From the NCBI RefSeq assembly GCF_033100135.1, contig NZ_CP136920.1:1-64000 (forward strand): a stretch of 64,000 bases of DNA. The letters run 5' to 3'. Source of the DNA: Rubellicoccus peritrichatus (GTDB lineage Bacteria > Verrucomicrobiota > Verrucomicrobiia > Opitutales > Cerasicoccaceae). Below, piece by piece: positions 1-9,131 of this stretch. The translations under genes and the position numbers were made by a program. How positions within the stretch are numbered: the stretch's first letter is position 1; each line of letters opens with the position of its first letter. The notes beneath the pieces were generated by a model, which worked only from the letters and a program-made list of their open reading frames with translations, searched no databases and had not been told where the DNA came from.

Positions 1-1395
1 ATGACTCAAGACACTCAAGCCCCCACTCTTTGGGACGCCGTTAAAACCGATTTCCGAGACCTATTTCCTGATGATGTATACCGCACCTGGTTCGAGCCAA
101 TGTCATGCCTCGACGAACGCGAAGACAGCATTACATTAGGTGTGCCTAATGACTTCGCTGCAATATGGGTTCAGGATAATTATCAAGACCTCATCACGCG
201 CCGTCTTGGGATGGCCGCAGGCCGCAGCATGTCTCTACGATTTGAAGTAGCAGATAACGGCGAACCTGAACTCGAAGAAATCGAGACGTCCTATGAAACA
301 ACGGAGCGAGTCAAACCTCGCATCCAGCCCGCACGCATTCCAACCATTGCCGAACGCAATCTGGGCTTCGTCCTCAATCCAAAGAACACCTTCAATAACT
401 TTGTCGTGGGTTCAGGTAATCAACTGGCGCATGCTGCCAGTATTGCCATAGCGAACGAGCCTGCCAAGGCATACAACCCGCTTTTCCTATACGGAGATAA
501 CGGTTTGGGCAAAACACACCTGATGCAGGCGGTTGCTCAACATACGCTCAACTCCAATAACGAAGCGCGCATTGCCTACATTTCGACAGAGACCTTTACG
601 AATGAATTCATCAGCGCGATTCAGGATAATACCGTCACTCGCTTTCGCCAACGATATCGCCAAGTCGACGTTCTCTTAATCGACGATGTCCACTTCCTTT
701 CCGGTAAAGAACGTATTCAGGAAGAATTTTTCCATACATTTAACGTCCTCTTTGAATCGCAAAAACAAATCGTTCTATCGAGCGACCGACCAGCAAGTGA
801 AATTGCCAAGCTTGAGAACCGGCTTGTATCCCGTTTCCAATGGGGACTCGTTGCCGACATTCAAGCACCGGATTTCGAAACACGACTGGCGATTCTGACA
901 AAGAAGGCTCAGGCAATGGGCATCGATGTTTCCGACGAAGTGCTGCAGTTCCTCGCTGAACGCGTTGCACGCAATGTCCGGCGAATGGAAGGTGCACTCA
1001 CTCGAGTTGCCGGCTATGCCTCCCTGATAGAAGGAAAGATCGATATTGAAGTGGTTGAAAAACTACTTGGCGACATCCTCCAGGAAGAAGCACAAAACCA
1101 AATTACGATTGAGAAGATCCAGGAGAAGGTGGCGGACTACTATAAACTGCGTCTTTCCGACATGGTCAGCAAACGTCGACCAGCCAACATTGCCTTTCCA
1201 CGACAAATCGCAATGTCTCTTAGCCGTACATTGACAAGTCATTCGCTTCAGGAAATCGGCCAATCATTTGGCGGACGAGATCACGGCACTGTTATTCACG
1301 CATGTAAAACAGTTGAAAACATGATGGAACAGGATGACTCAGTTTCCAGGGCTATTGAATATCTTCAAAAGCAACTGACAAGCTCGAGACACTAA
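1..1395 (+). CDS. dnaA: Chromosomal replication initiator DnaA
   Basis: DnaA binds DnaA boxes at oriC, opens the duplex with ATP and loads the helicase. The 464-residue length is normal. An N-terminal interaction domain (about 1-85) begins with a WDAVK...FRDLF pattern. The AAA+ domain has Walker A GDNGLGKTH with Lys171 and Walker B LLIDDV with Asp228/Asp229. The C-terminal domain carries the DnaA signature GGRDHGTVIHACKTVE that reads the DnaA box. The start codon is base 1, so the record was probably rotated to begin at dnaA and the upstream region is not visible. The next gene is on the opposite strand, so there is no dnaA-dnaN-recF operon here. No cluster of DnaA boxes was seen just downstream. 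Confidence 0.98.
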   Translation: MTQDTQAPTLWDAVKTDFRDLFPDDVYRTWFEPMSCLDEREDSITLGVPNDFAAIWVQDNYQDLITRRLGMAAGRSMSLRFEVADNGEPELEEIETSYETTERVKPRIQPARIPTIAERNLGFVLNPKNTFNNFVVGSGNQLAHAASIAIANEPAKAYNPLFLYGDNGLGKTHLMQAVAQHTLNSNNEARIAYISTETFTNEFISAIQDNTVTRFRQRYRQVDVLLIDDVHFLSGKERIQEEFFHTFNVLFESQKQIVLSSDRPASEIAKLENRLVSRFQWGLVADIQAPDFETRLAILTKKAQAMGIDVSDEVLQFLAERVARNVRRMEGALTRVAGYASLIEGKIDIEVVEKLLGDILQEEAQNQITIEKIQEKVADYYKLRLSDMVSKRRPANIAFPRQIAMSLSRTLTSHSLQEIGQSFGGRDHGTVIHACKTVENMMEQDDSVSRAIEYLQKQLTSSRH

Positions 1396-1415
1396 GGTGA
1401 CAAGTTTCGTCAGCG

Positions 1416-2180
1416 TCATTGCTTAGTCGTCATCTGGGCGACTGTGATGTTCTCGCGTGCTATCAGACCGTTTTGATCGATCACAACTATCGTGGGGAGT
1501 GCAGTCACTCCCCACTGCTTGACGATTTCACCGCGTGGATCCAATGCCATCGGCCAGGTGATCCCCAGCTGCTCCTCGATACTGTTAAGAGTCCGACCAC
1601 TACTCTCCATACTGACTCCAATCAGCTCTACTCCTTGTTTCTTCATCGATGGGTAAATGGAAACAAGACGCTGCACCTCCTCGATAGACATAGGAGCTCT
1701 TGAGCTCCAAAATACAACCATGACCATTTTGCCTCGCAGGGACTGAAGAGAGACACGCTCAGGACTACCCTGAATTTTGGCACTTAATGGAGGGGCCGCA
1801 TCACCACGCTTCAGTTTAGCAAGTCCGGGATGCGGTGGCTGATTTTGGCTGGTCTGCTTTTGCACCTGCTGAGGTGCTGTTTTCTTTTTAGTTACAGTAG
1901 GCTTCGGTTCAGCCTTGCGAGTCGAAACCGTTTTGACTTCAGAGCGCTTCCCGCCATTTGGAAATTTTTCAAGTACCTCTGTCTGGCTCTCTGCACTGAA
2001 CTGCTCGAGAGAGATCAAAGTTCTGCCACCAGAATCTTTTTTCAACACCACCATGCCATTACGGCAGGAAACGAGTTCAGCCTCCACCAAATCACCGTTT
2101 TTCATCTTCCAGCTTTTCGCCGACAAACAAGGCATTACGATTAAAATCAGGAGAAAACCAAGGATTGTTGGCCTGAGCAT
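1416..2180 (-). CDS. Exported SHD1-thioredoxin-fold protein lacking the CxxC motif
   Basis: This is a 254-residue protein with a signal peptide (about 1-21). An SHD1-like segment (about 22-75, starting WKMKNGDLVEAEL) is followed by a Lys/Gln/Pro-rich linker and a TlpA/AhpC-type thioredoxin fold (about 125-254). The fold keeps the strand before the active site (MVMVVFW) and the cis-Pro loop (TALPTIVVID). Where TlpA proteins have WCxxC, this one reads WSSRA (Trp158-Ala162), so both redox cysteines are gone. It should therefore not be a thiol oxidoreductase; a binding or chaperone-like periplasmic role is inference. SHD1-thioredoxin fusions are familiar in Planctomycetes and Verrucomicrobia. It is convergent with dnaA (20-bp gap) and divergent from hemH. 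Confidence 0.8.
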   Translation of the reverse strand: MLRPTILGFLLILIVMPCLSAKSWKMKNGDLVEAELVSCRNGMVVLKKDSGGRTLISLEQFSAESQTEVLEKFPNGGKRSEVKTVSTRKAEPKPTVTKKKTAPQQVQKQTSQNQPPHPGLAKLKRGDAAPPLSAKIQGSPERVSLQSLRGKMVMVVFWSSRAPMSIEEVQRLVSIYPSMKKQGVELIGVSMESSGRTLNSIEEQLGITWPMALDPRGEIVKQWGVTALPTIVVIDQNGLIARENITVAQMTTKQ

Positions 2181-2326
2181 AAAACGACAGATACTTCATT
2201 AATCTTTCGAAGTCGAGCCCTCAGCTCAGCTCCTTGATAGAAGAAATAGCCTCAAAAACCGTCTCATTTGGAAAAAAACGATGAAACCGCTTTACGCATT
2301 GAATAAGAGGGATTTAGTCAAAGCTT

Positions 2327-3364
2327 ATGTCTGACCAAGCAGTGCTGCTTTTGAATCTCGGTTCACCAAAATCTACAGAGGTGGCGGATGTTCGATCCTA
2401 TTTGAAGGAATTCTTGCTCGATGAACGCGTTATCGATGCACCAACCCCGATTCGTAACCTGGTAGTCAGAGGCCTGATTCTGCCTACCCGCCCCCCAAAG
2501 TCAGCAGCGGCATATAAGCGGGTCTGGACTGATGAAGGCTCACCATTGCTTGTAACGAGCTTTAATCAACAAAAGCTTTTGCAGGAAGTCGTCGATATGC
2601 CAATCGCTTTGGCTATGCGCTACGGTGAACCATCAATTGCCAATGTGATTGGAGACTTGGTTTCCAAAGGCATCAAAAAACTCTTCGTCATGCCGCTATA
2701 CCCGCACTACGCGATGAGCAGTTACGAAACCGTTGTGGTTCGAGTCATGGAGGAAGTGCAACAGCAGGCGCCAAACATGGAAACAACGCTCCTTCAGCCC
2801 TTCTATAAAGATGAAGATTATATCGAAGCACTTGTTGGTCGTTCTCAACCCTGGCTAGAGAAGGATTATGATATGCTGTTGTTTTCTTTTCACGGCATTC
2901 CGGAGAGGCATTTGAGAAAAAGTGACCCCAGTCATGCTCACTGCCTCACAACCAAAGATTGCTGCAATCACTGTCATCCGGCGCATGCCACTTGCTACCG
3001 GCATCAGTGCTTTGAAACAGTAAAGGCTTTTGTGGCAAAAGCAGGTATTCCCGAGTCCAAGTATAAAGTATCGTTCCAATCACGTCTGGGTCGAGATCCA
3101 TGGCTCAAGCCCTACACGGACTTTGTGCTGAAAGACTTCCCGAAAGAAGGAGTCAAAAAGCTACTGGTCATGTGCCCTGCCTTCATCTCAGACTGTCTTG
3201 AGACCGTTGAAGAAATATCCATGGAAGGGAAAGAAGACTTCCTTGAAGCCGGCGGAGAGACATTTGAACAAATTCCCTGCCTCAATGACCACGAAATATG
3301 GATCTCATGGATGGCCAACCGTATTAATGCCTGGGCCAGGGAGACTGCCCAGCAAGCCAGCTAG
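2327..3364 (+). CDS. hemH: Ferrochelatase
   Basis: The enzyme inserts Fe(II) into protoporphyrin IX (or coproporphyrin III in the coproporphyrin-dependent route) in the last steps of haem synthesis. The 345-residue protein opens with the family start AVLLLNLGSPKS. It has the catalytic segment FSFHGIPERH (His189) and the second metal-side segment CPAFISDCLETVEEI. Right after the active-site His comes a Cys/His-rich stretch (about residues 203-228, six Cys: HC, DCC, HC, TC, QC), absent from the E. coli enzyme but seen in many Bacteroidota-type ferrochelatases. No other haem gene is adjacent. A 146-bp gap with the divergent SHD1-thioredoxin gene should hold both promoters. Confidence 0.95.
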   Translation: MSDQAVLLLNLGSPKSTEVADVRSYLKEFLLDERVIDAPTPIRNLVVRGLILPTRPPKSAAAYKRVWTDEGSPLLVTSFNQQKLLQEVVDMPIALAMRYGEPSIANVIGDLVSKGIKKLFVMPLYPHYAMSSYETVVVRVMEEVQQQAPNMETTLLQPFYKDEDYIEALVGRSQPWLEKDYDMLLFSFHGIPERHLRKSDPSHAHCLTTKDCCNHCHPAHATCYRHQCFETVKAFVAKAGIPESKYKVSFQSRLGRDPWLKPYTDFVLKDFPKEGVKKLLVMCPAFISDCLETVEEISMEGKEDFLEAGGETFEQIPCLNDHEIWISWMANRINAWARETAQQAS

Positions 3365-3368
3365 GGAC

Positions 3369-3491
3369 TTATGGCATAATCGCCAAAAGAACTGTCGCGA
3401 GAATAATAATCGCTACAATTTGGACGACTTGAGGGACAAACCGTTTCTTTGCTTCAGTTGACATGTCTATTTTATCGGCACTTATATTCAT
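3369..3491 (-). CDS. Small single-pass membrane peptide (40 aa), unrecognised
   Basis: This is a short reading frame on the minus strand between hemH and the thioesterase gene. It encodes a polar N-terminus (MNISADKIDMSTEAKKRF) followed by one hydrophobic helix (VPQVVQIVAIIILATVLLAIMP) and a stop. A strong Shine-Dalgarno-like AAGGAAGG (complement of 3500-3507) lies 8 bases upstream of the first ATG. A second in-frame ATG at 3464 would give 31 residues. Positive charges before the helix suggest an N-in orientation. It ends 5 bases after the hemH stop on the other strand. I recognise no family. Support comes from the ribosome site and the membrane-helix composition. Confidence 0.5.
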   Translation of the reverse strand: MNISADKIDMSTEAKKRFVPQVVQIVAIIILATVLLAIMP

Positions 3492-3544
3492 AGATTAAGC
3501 CTTCCTTAACAATAAGATGAACTAAATCCCCCATTTATTCCGAA

Positions 3545-4000
3545 ATGTCCAAAACCTCTCAACATACCTATCGACGACGCGTCGAGTTCTCGGAAACCGA
3601 CATGGCGGGCATTGTTCATTTTTCGAACTTTTTTCGCTGGATGGAAGCGGCTGAAGCCAGTTTGTTCCGCGACCTTAGTATCCCCCTCTTTCAAATCTCA
3701 GGAGATCACCACGGCGGATGGCCCAGAGTCCGAGCATCATGCTCCTACCATGCCCCGATTTACTTCGAGGATGAGGTTGAGATCAAACTTTCGATCAAGG
3801 CAATTAAGATCCGGGCGATCGAATACGCGTTTCGATTCTACAAAGTTACTGAAAGCGATAAGCAGCACATTGCCAGCGGCGAAATGACAACCGTTTTTGC
3901 CAGAAAAGCAAAAGAAGATGGCAAACTGGAGTCTATGAGTATTCCTAAAGAGCTCCTCGACCAGATAGAGGATGCTTCCCCTGAGGCATTGAAAGCTTAG
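3545..4000 (+). CDS. Acyl-CoA thioesterase, hot-dog fold (YbgC/4HBT type)
   Basis: The predicted role is hydrolysis of acyl-CoA or acyl-ACP thioesters in the cytoplasm. The 151-residue length is typical of single hot-dog-domain thioesterases. The N-terminal signature FSETDMAGIVHFSNFFRWME matches the 4HBT pattern, with Asp19 as the predicted catalytic residue and His25 in the usual position. A strand-rich half (YHAPIYFEDEVEIKLSIK) follows. It lies 25 bp upstream of the MoeB-like gene on the same strand, so the two may be co-transcribed. The substrate cannot be read from sequence. Confidence 0.88.
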   Translation: MSKTSQHTYRRRVEFSETDMAGIVHFSNFFRWMEAAEASLFRDLSIPLFQISGDHHGGWPRVRASCSYHAPIYFEDEVEIKLSIKAIKIRAIEYAFRFYKVTESDKQHIASGEMTTVFARKAKEDGKLESMSIPKELLDQIEDASPEALKA

Positions 4001-4025
4001 TTTTTTCACTAACAGAATTTGGCAT

Positions 4026-5174
4026 ATGCTTAATCCAGAAGAACTAGCCCGTTACTCACGTCATTTGCGACTCTCCGAAATTGGCACAGAAGAACAGGAA
4101 AAACTCAAGAACGCCAAAGTTCTACTTATTGGAATGGGCGGACTTGGCAGTCCAGCGTCACTTTACCTCGCTGCGGCCGGAGTTGGAACACTTGGCCTGG
4201 CAGATTTCGACAAAGTCGAGCTGCATAACCTGCAACGCCAGGTCATTCACACTGAAGCATGGTTGAACAAACCAAAAATCGATTCAGCCAGTGAACAATT
4301 ACTGGCCATGAACGGTTCACTCAATCTGCGACACCACCCAGAAGGCGTCACAGTTGAAAATGCTGTCAGCCTGTTTTCCGAATACGACGTCATCGTCGAT
4401 GGCACAGACAATTTCCCCACCCGCTATTTGAACAACGATGCAGCCTATTTCGCAGGAAAGCCACTGGTTTATGGCAGCGTCTTTCAGTTTGAAGGCCAGG
4501 TTTCCGTATTCCATCCAACCGGAGGTGGCCCATGCTACCGTTGTTTGTTTCCAGAAATGCCGGAGCCAGGCAGTGTCCCCAACTGCGATCAAGCAGGTGT
4601 GGTGGGTGCACTCTGTGGCATCATTGGCAGTTTTCAGGCGATGGAAGCCATGAAGCTCCTTATGGGCATTGGTGAATCCTTGATGGGTAAGCTTCTTGTA
4701 ATCGACACACTGGGTACAAGACAAAGGCAGATTGCATTGAAACGTGATCCAGCTTGCCCGTTATGTGGATCCAATCCCAAAATCACTGACATCCGAGCAG
4801 AAAACTACGCTTTCACCTGTGAACCCGAGCAAACCATGGAACAAAATAACGAAATCCCTATGGAAGTGAGTGTCGATGAAGCATACGCTTTTCGCCAAAA
4901 CAACCCAGACACCATCTTCCTTGATGTTCGGGAAGATTTCGAAATCGCGATCTGTATGATTTCCGGTGCCAGACATATTCCAATGAGCCAGCTTGGTGAG
5001 CGATTTAAAGAAGTCCCGTCAGACGAACCTGTTCTCGTTTACTGCCATCACGGCATGCGCAGCCTGAATGTCACGGAAGCCTTGCGGGCCAGAGGTTTCT
5101 CCCAAGTCCAAAGCGTGCTTGGTGGAATCGACGCCTGGGCGGCAAAATTCGACTCCAACATGGCGCGATATTAA
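4026..5174 (+). CDS. moeB: MoeB/ThiF-type adenylyltransferase fused to a rhodanese domain
   Basis: The enzyme adenylates the C-terminal Gly-Gly of a sulfur-carrier protein (MoaD or ThiS type); the fused rhodanese then supplies persulfide sulfur, as in MoeZ and MOCS3. Residues 1-265 form the E1-like domain, with the entry segment ELARYSRHLRL, the nucleotide loop GMGGLGSPASLYLAAAGVG, zinc-binding pairs CYRC and CPLC, and the NCDQAGVVGALCG segment. The rhodanese domain (about 275-382) has active-site loop CHHGMRS. The length of 382 is normal for the fusion. No moaD, moaE or thiS is in the window, so the partner is unknown. It is convergent with the RodZ-like gene (19-bp gap). Confidence 0.88.
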   Translation: MLNPEELARYSRHLRLSEIGTEEQEKLKNAKVLLIGMGGLGSPASLYLAAAGVGTLGLADFDKVELHNLQRQVIHTEAWLNKPKIDSASEQLLAMNGSLNLRHHPEGVTVENAVSLFSEYDVIVDGTDNFPTRYLNNDAAYFAGKPLVYGSVFQFEGQVSVFHPTGGGPCYRCLFPEMPEPGSVPNCDQAGVVGALCGIIGSFQAMEAMKLLMGIGESLMGKLLVIDTLGTRQRQIALKRDPACPLCGSNPKITDIRAENYAFTCEPEQTMEQNNEIPMEVSVDEAYAFRQNNPDTIFLDVREDFEIAICMISGARHIPMSQLGERFKEVPSDEPVLVYCHHGMRSLNVTEALRARGFSQVQSVLGGIDAWAAKFDSNMARY

Positions 5175-5193
5175 AGCGCTTCAATTGAATGCT

Positions 5194-6057
5194 CTAATTC
5201 TCCGCACCATCAAGCCCGAGCTTGATCTGGCCAATTCCCTGTGAAGGTGAAGTAATTTTCTGACCATTAAGCTCGATCGTGATCTTATCAATGTCCGAGC
5301 TGACAACACGGACTGGCCCTTGACGTGAAATAATAATCTCCTCACCAGCACTCATTGAACGGCCAAAGAGCTTCTCACGATCAATGTCCTGGCGAACCAT
5401 CACATTCAGGACATCGTCATTTGCTATAATTTTAAAGTCACCTGTTCCAACGCCAAGATCAGCTCCGCCAGAAGTGTCAGGCAATGCATCTCCTTGAACT
5501 ACTGTTGCAGGATCCCCGACAATTTCATCTGCTGCATCATCTCCACCAGCAATGGCCTGAATCAGTAAAGCAACAAGTGCGACGACGATGAACCCGCCGA
5601 CAAAGATCAAACCGATCTTCCAATAAAGCGTGGCATCAGACTGAGTATCGATGGATTCGGCTGGTGCGCCAGTCATTGGGGCACTCGCAGCGGCAGCACG
5701 TTTGGCCGTGGTATGCTCACCAAATGGCGGTTCACTATCTGCCCCACCGATGGGCTTAGTCTGCTCCGGCAGATCCATGCGCCCAAAAAATTCTTTGTTC
5801 TCACGTTTGTTCAGCTTGCTGTTCCCAAGCATGACCGCGTTGTAGTCGGTCATGATTTTCTCGACATCAAGCTTCAGGTAACGTGCATATACCTTGAGAA
5901 AACCACTTCGATATACCTCTGGTAAATCGAAGTCATAGTTGTTATTCTCGTAATTGAGGAGAAAGTCACTGCGCACTTTCGTGGCCTCGGCAGCTTCCCG
6001 TACAGATATTCCCTGTCGCTTGCGCGCCTCTTCCAATCTCTCTCCTATATTTGGCAT
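5194..6057 (-). CDS. rodZ: RodZ-like HTH membrane protein
   Basis: RodZ-type proteins link the MreB cytoskeleton to the inner membrane and wall-elongation machinery. This 287-residue protein has a cytoplasmic helix-turn-helix (about 4-70, GERLEEARKRQGISVREAAEATKV segment, with the YRSGFLKVYARYLKLD portion typical of the family). A linker, one transmembrane helix (about 145-168) and a periplasmic C-terminal domain of DUF4115 type (about 205-285) follow. It lies downstream of ftsK on the same strand, separated by 183 bp that hold an inverted repeat, so separate transcription is possible. RodZ assignment rests on architecture; a wall-unrelated HTH membrane regulator is the alternative. Confidence 0.75.
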   Translation of the reverse strand: MPNIGERLEEARKRQGISVREAAEATKVRSDFLLNYENNNYDFDLPEVYRSGFLKVYARYLKLDVEKIMTDYNAVMLGNSKLNKRENKEFFGRMDLPEQTKPIGGADSEPPFGEHTTAKRAAAASAPMTGAPAESIDTQSDATLYWKIGLIFVGGFIVVALVALLIQAIAGGDDAADEIVGDPATVVQGDALPDTSGGADLGVGTGDFKIIANDDVLNVMVRQDIDREKLFGRSMSAGEEIIISRQGPVRVVSSDIDKITIELNGQKITSPSQGIGQIKLGLDGAEN

Positions 6058-6154
6058 TTTTTTCTTAATTGAAACAATTGCGGTTCGGGCGCAAGGAGTA
6101 AGTGCCCGGACTTTGCAATGTCATGGATATTTTTTAAAATCAGGTCAAATCAGA

Positions 6155-6223
6155 GAAGGCAGAAGTAAGAAGAAATCTGCAACGATAATTATGCCAAACA
6201 TATTCCTTACGACTTCTGCCTTC
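6155..6223. repeat. Inverted repeat between ftsK and the RodZ-like gene
   Basis: GAAGGCAGAAGT at 6155-6166 is the perfect complement of ACTTCTGCCTTC at 6212-6223, giving a 12-bp stem with a 45-base loop. No T-run follows on the minus strand, so a simple intrinsic terminator is unlikely. It may be a dispersed repeat or an mRNA 3'-end hairpin for ftsK. Confidence 0.6.
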
Positions 6224-6240
6224 ATACTTCTAACGCTTAC

Positions 6241-8841
6241 TTAAAGTGAATCGAGATCGCGAAGAATTTCACGCGGACTTGAGCCATTTTCCGGCCCGAC
6301 GATGCCTTCGTCCTCAAGTATCTCCATAATACGCGCGGCGCGGTTGTAACCAATCTTAAGGCGACGTTGCAGCATGGAAGTGGATGCACGCTTGGTTGTT
6401 TTGAGTACTCCGATCGCATCCGGTACCAATTCATCCTCGTAAGTCCCAGCAGCTGCGCCGGTTTCTTCACCTTCTTCACCTGCCGACTCTACCGCAGCCT
6501 GAATGGCCTCATCGAAAACCGGTGGTCCATTTTTCTCGTGGACAAACTCGACAATGCCATTGATTTCCTCGTCTGAAACAAAAGCACCCTGAGCTCTGAC
6601 CAGACTATGAGAACCGGGTGGCACAAAAAGCATGTCTCCCTTGCCAATCAGCGCTTCTGCGCCGCCAGTATCAAGGATGGTCCGGCTGTCGACTTTGGAA
6701 GCGACCTTAAAAGAAATACGAGTGGGGAGATTGGCTTTAATCACTCCGGTGATGACATTTACAGACGGCCGCTGTGTTGCCAGGATCAAGTGAATGCCGG
6801 CAGCACGAGCGAGCTGGGCCAAACGCGCAACTCCGGTTTCAATATCCTGCGGCGCGACCATCATAAGGTCAGCCAGCTCATCAATAATGCAGACAATGTA
6901 AGGCAACTTGCCCTCAGGAATCTCCAACTCAAGATCGCGTGGCACTTCCATCGTAGCAGCTGCTGCGCGCTCTTCTGGAGACATCTCAGAAGAAAGCTCC
7001 CGGTCCAGCTTCTCAGCTGCCGCTTTTTCCTCCTTCTCTTTAACGACTTTGGAGTTGAAACCAGCGATGTTGCGAACACCGACCTTCGCAAAAATCTGAT
7101 AGCGACGCTCCATCTCGCGCAAAAGATACTTCAGTGCACCAGGAACCTTCTTGGGTTCGGTCACAACCGGAATCAGCATGTGAGGCAGCTGATTGTAAAT
7201 CTGCATCTCGACGACTTTCGGGTCGACCATGATGAAGCGTAGGTCGTCCGGACTACTGTGATAAAGGAGCGATGCAATAACCGCATTGATACAGACTGTT
7301 TTACCGGAACCAGTCGAACCAGCGATCAACATGTGAGGCATTTTGGTCAAATCCTCCACAATCGGCTTCCCAGTGACGTCCTTACCAAGAACGATTGGAA
7401 TTTCGGCACTGGACTCACCCCATGACTTGGATTCGACAATCTCCTTCATCCGGACCGCAAGCGGGTTCTTGTTCGGAACCTCGATCCCAACTGTGCCTTT
7501 GCCAGGAACCGGGGCCAGAATACGAACTGCGAGTGCCTTGAGCCCCAGGGCAATATTCTTGTCGAGGCTTGCTATCTTTTCGACACGGACCCCTGGAGCG
7601 GGCTTAACCTCATAACGTGTAATCACTGGCCCGGTCTGGACTGAGCTTGGCTCAACCTTAACATTGAATTCGTTCAGCGTCTGAACAAGGGCTTCCGCTG
7701 TTTCGCTGTAATCTTCTTTGGTTTCGCCTTCAGCTGGAGGAATTGGATCTGCCAATAAATCGACTTTGGGAAACGTGTAATCGCCTCGGCGATCCGGTAG
7801 CTGCACTTCGGCTCGCTCGGTTTGCTCTGCCTCAACAATCTTGATGCCAGGCTTCTTTGGAACTACTAGAGTTGGCTTAGCTGAGGCTGCCGCTTTATCA
7901 GGAGCCGCCGCAGGTGCGGGTGCGGGCACATCCTTGGCCGGCTTTTTCTTGGGCATGAGAAAGCGCGTGCCCTTCTTTTTCGTCGGCTGCTCGTCCTCTT
8001 CAGATGATAAAGCAGGATCTTTCTTAGCTTCATCCGGATTAAAGCCTTCCAAAACGGACTCCCCAGCTCGTAACTCCTTTTTCTTTGGCTCAGACGGCTT
8101 TGGGGCAGCGACAAAACGGGTTTCGCTTTTCTTCTTTTTCTCAACCTTGGCTGAAGCCATGCTCTGCTTTTGCTTCTGCTTATCCTTTTTCTTCTGAGCC
8201 CGCTGCTCATGCCAATTTTCCACTGAGCGCGTTAGGTTATCTGTGGCCAGGAATACAATCCCAAACACTAAAGCGACGGCCAGCACGAGCGTGGTCCCAA
8301 ACGGACCAATATAGTGCGTGAACCACTCATTATAAAGTAGTTGCCCAACCGTACCGCCCATCCCATTGAAAAAATAACGGGTTTCGGTAGGAACCTCATC
8401 GCCAGAAAGAATCTCCACTTCCTGAGCGACATCAGCTGACTGCTGCGGCTCAAGATACGTCTCTATCAAATTGGCAAACCCACAGAGTGAGACAATGATG
8501 ACTAATGATGCGACACAGAGCCTGAACCCGACTCGACTCGCCTTCTTAAATATAAGTAAGTAGGCAATCCAGAATAACAGGACTGGTATTAAGGTCGCGA
8601 CGAGACCAAACAAATAGACGGAATTACCAGCAAGGAAAACACCGACATTACCTGCCGGATTTTGCGAGGGATCCGCCCCCGAATTGACTTGATTCCATTG
8701 GCCGGCCTCAAAAAAGAACAAAGCTACAAAATAGAGCAGGCTAATAGCTAGGATCAGGAGACCCCAAAATGGATGCGACTGAGGCTTACGAGGAGCGAAA
8801 GTCGTCTTTTTCTGTGCCGTCTTCTTTTTAAACAACCCCAT
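6241..8841 (-). CDS. ftsK: DNA translocase FtsK/SpoIIIE
   Basis: The septal DNA pump clears chromosome ends and activates XerCD at dif. The 866-residue protein has about four N-terminal transmembrane helices (within 1-205), a charged Lys/Ala/Pro-rich linker (about 210-345), an alpha/beta motor and a C-terminal winged-helix gamma domain (about 800-866, ending SMLQRRLKIGYNRAARIMEI) that reads KOPS-type sites. Walker A is AGSTGSGKTVC with Lys514; Walker B is IVCIIDELADLM. A charged Glu/Ala-rich insertion (about 597-640) interrupts the motor after GVRNIAGFN. It is divergent from manA across 290 bp. Confidence 0.95.
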   Translation of the reverse strand: MGLFKKKTAQKKTTFAPRKPQSHPFWGLLILAISLLYFVALFFFEAGQWNQVNSGADPSQNPAGNVGVFLAGNSVYLFGLVATLIPVLLFWIAYLLIFKKASRVGFRLCVASLVIIVSLCGFANLIETYLEPQQSADVAQEVEILSGDEVPTETRYFFNGMGGTVGQLLYNEWFTHYIGPFGTTLVLAVALVFGIVFLATDNLTRSVENWHEQRAQKKKDKQKQKQSMASAKVEKKKKSETRFVAAPKPSEPKKKELRAGESVLEGFNPDEAKKDPALSSEEDEQPTKKKGTRFLMPKKKPAKDVPAPAPAAAPDKAAASAKPTLVVPKKPGIKIVEAEQTERAEVQLPDRRGDYTFPKVDLLADPIPPAEGETKEDYSETAEALVQTLNEFNVKVEPSSVQTGPVITRYEVKPAPGVRVEKIASLDKNIALGLKALAVRILAPVPGKGTVGIEVPNKNPLAVRMKEIVESKSWGESSAEIPIVLGKDVTGKPIVEDLTKMPHMLIAGSTGSGKTVCINAVIASLLYHSSPDDLRFIMVDPKVVEMQIYNQLPHMLIPVVTEPKKVPGALKYLLREMERRYQIFAKVGVRNIAGFNSKVVKEKEEKAAAEKLDRELSSEMSPEERAAAATMEVPRDLELEIPEGKLPYIVCIIDELADLMMVAPQDIETGVARLAQLARAAGIHLILATQRPSVNVITGVIKANLPTRISFKVASKVDSRTILDTGGAEALIGKGDMLFVPPGSHSLVRAQGAFVSDEEINGIVEFVHEKNGPPVFDEAIQAAVESAGEEGEETGAAAGTYEDELVPDAIGVLKTTKRASTSMLQRRLKIGYNRAARIMEILEDEGIVGPENGSSPREILRDLDSL

Positions 8842-9131
8842 CGGTTAAGGAGAAAAAGTTAGGAGCACGCAAACCTGAACACAAGTCATAAGCCCAATTA
8901 GCAATAATTTAGCAGATATCTGCATTTTCTTTACAAAATCTCATTCATTAACACTTGTCCAGCAAGGACTTGAGTCACATTTCAATCACATTTGATCACT
9001 GTTTTCGCAATCTGCCCAAAACTCCGCAAGCCACTCAATTCTTTCTCCTCGTGCATACAGTTCATAGTTTCAAAGACAATTTCATGCGCAGGGTTGACCC
9101 GCCCCTCCCAACTTCCTAATCCTAGCCAAGT
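8842..9131. other. Divergent intergenic region between ftsK and manA
   Basis: These 290 bp must hold the promoters of both flanking genes. No clear -10/-35 pair, operator or hairpin could be assigned by eye, and no convincing short gene was seen. Confidence 0.5.

Noticed and set aside
7841-8197. 118-codon Gly/Ala/Phe-rich frame on the plus strand
   Set aside because: It is the antisense of the low-complexity Lys/Ala/Pro linker of ftsK; no ribosome site and no family.
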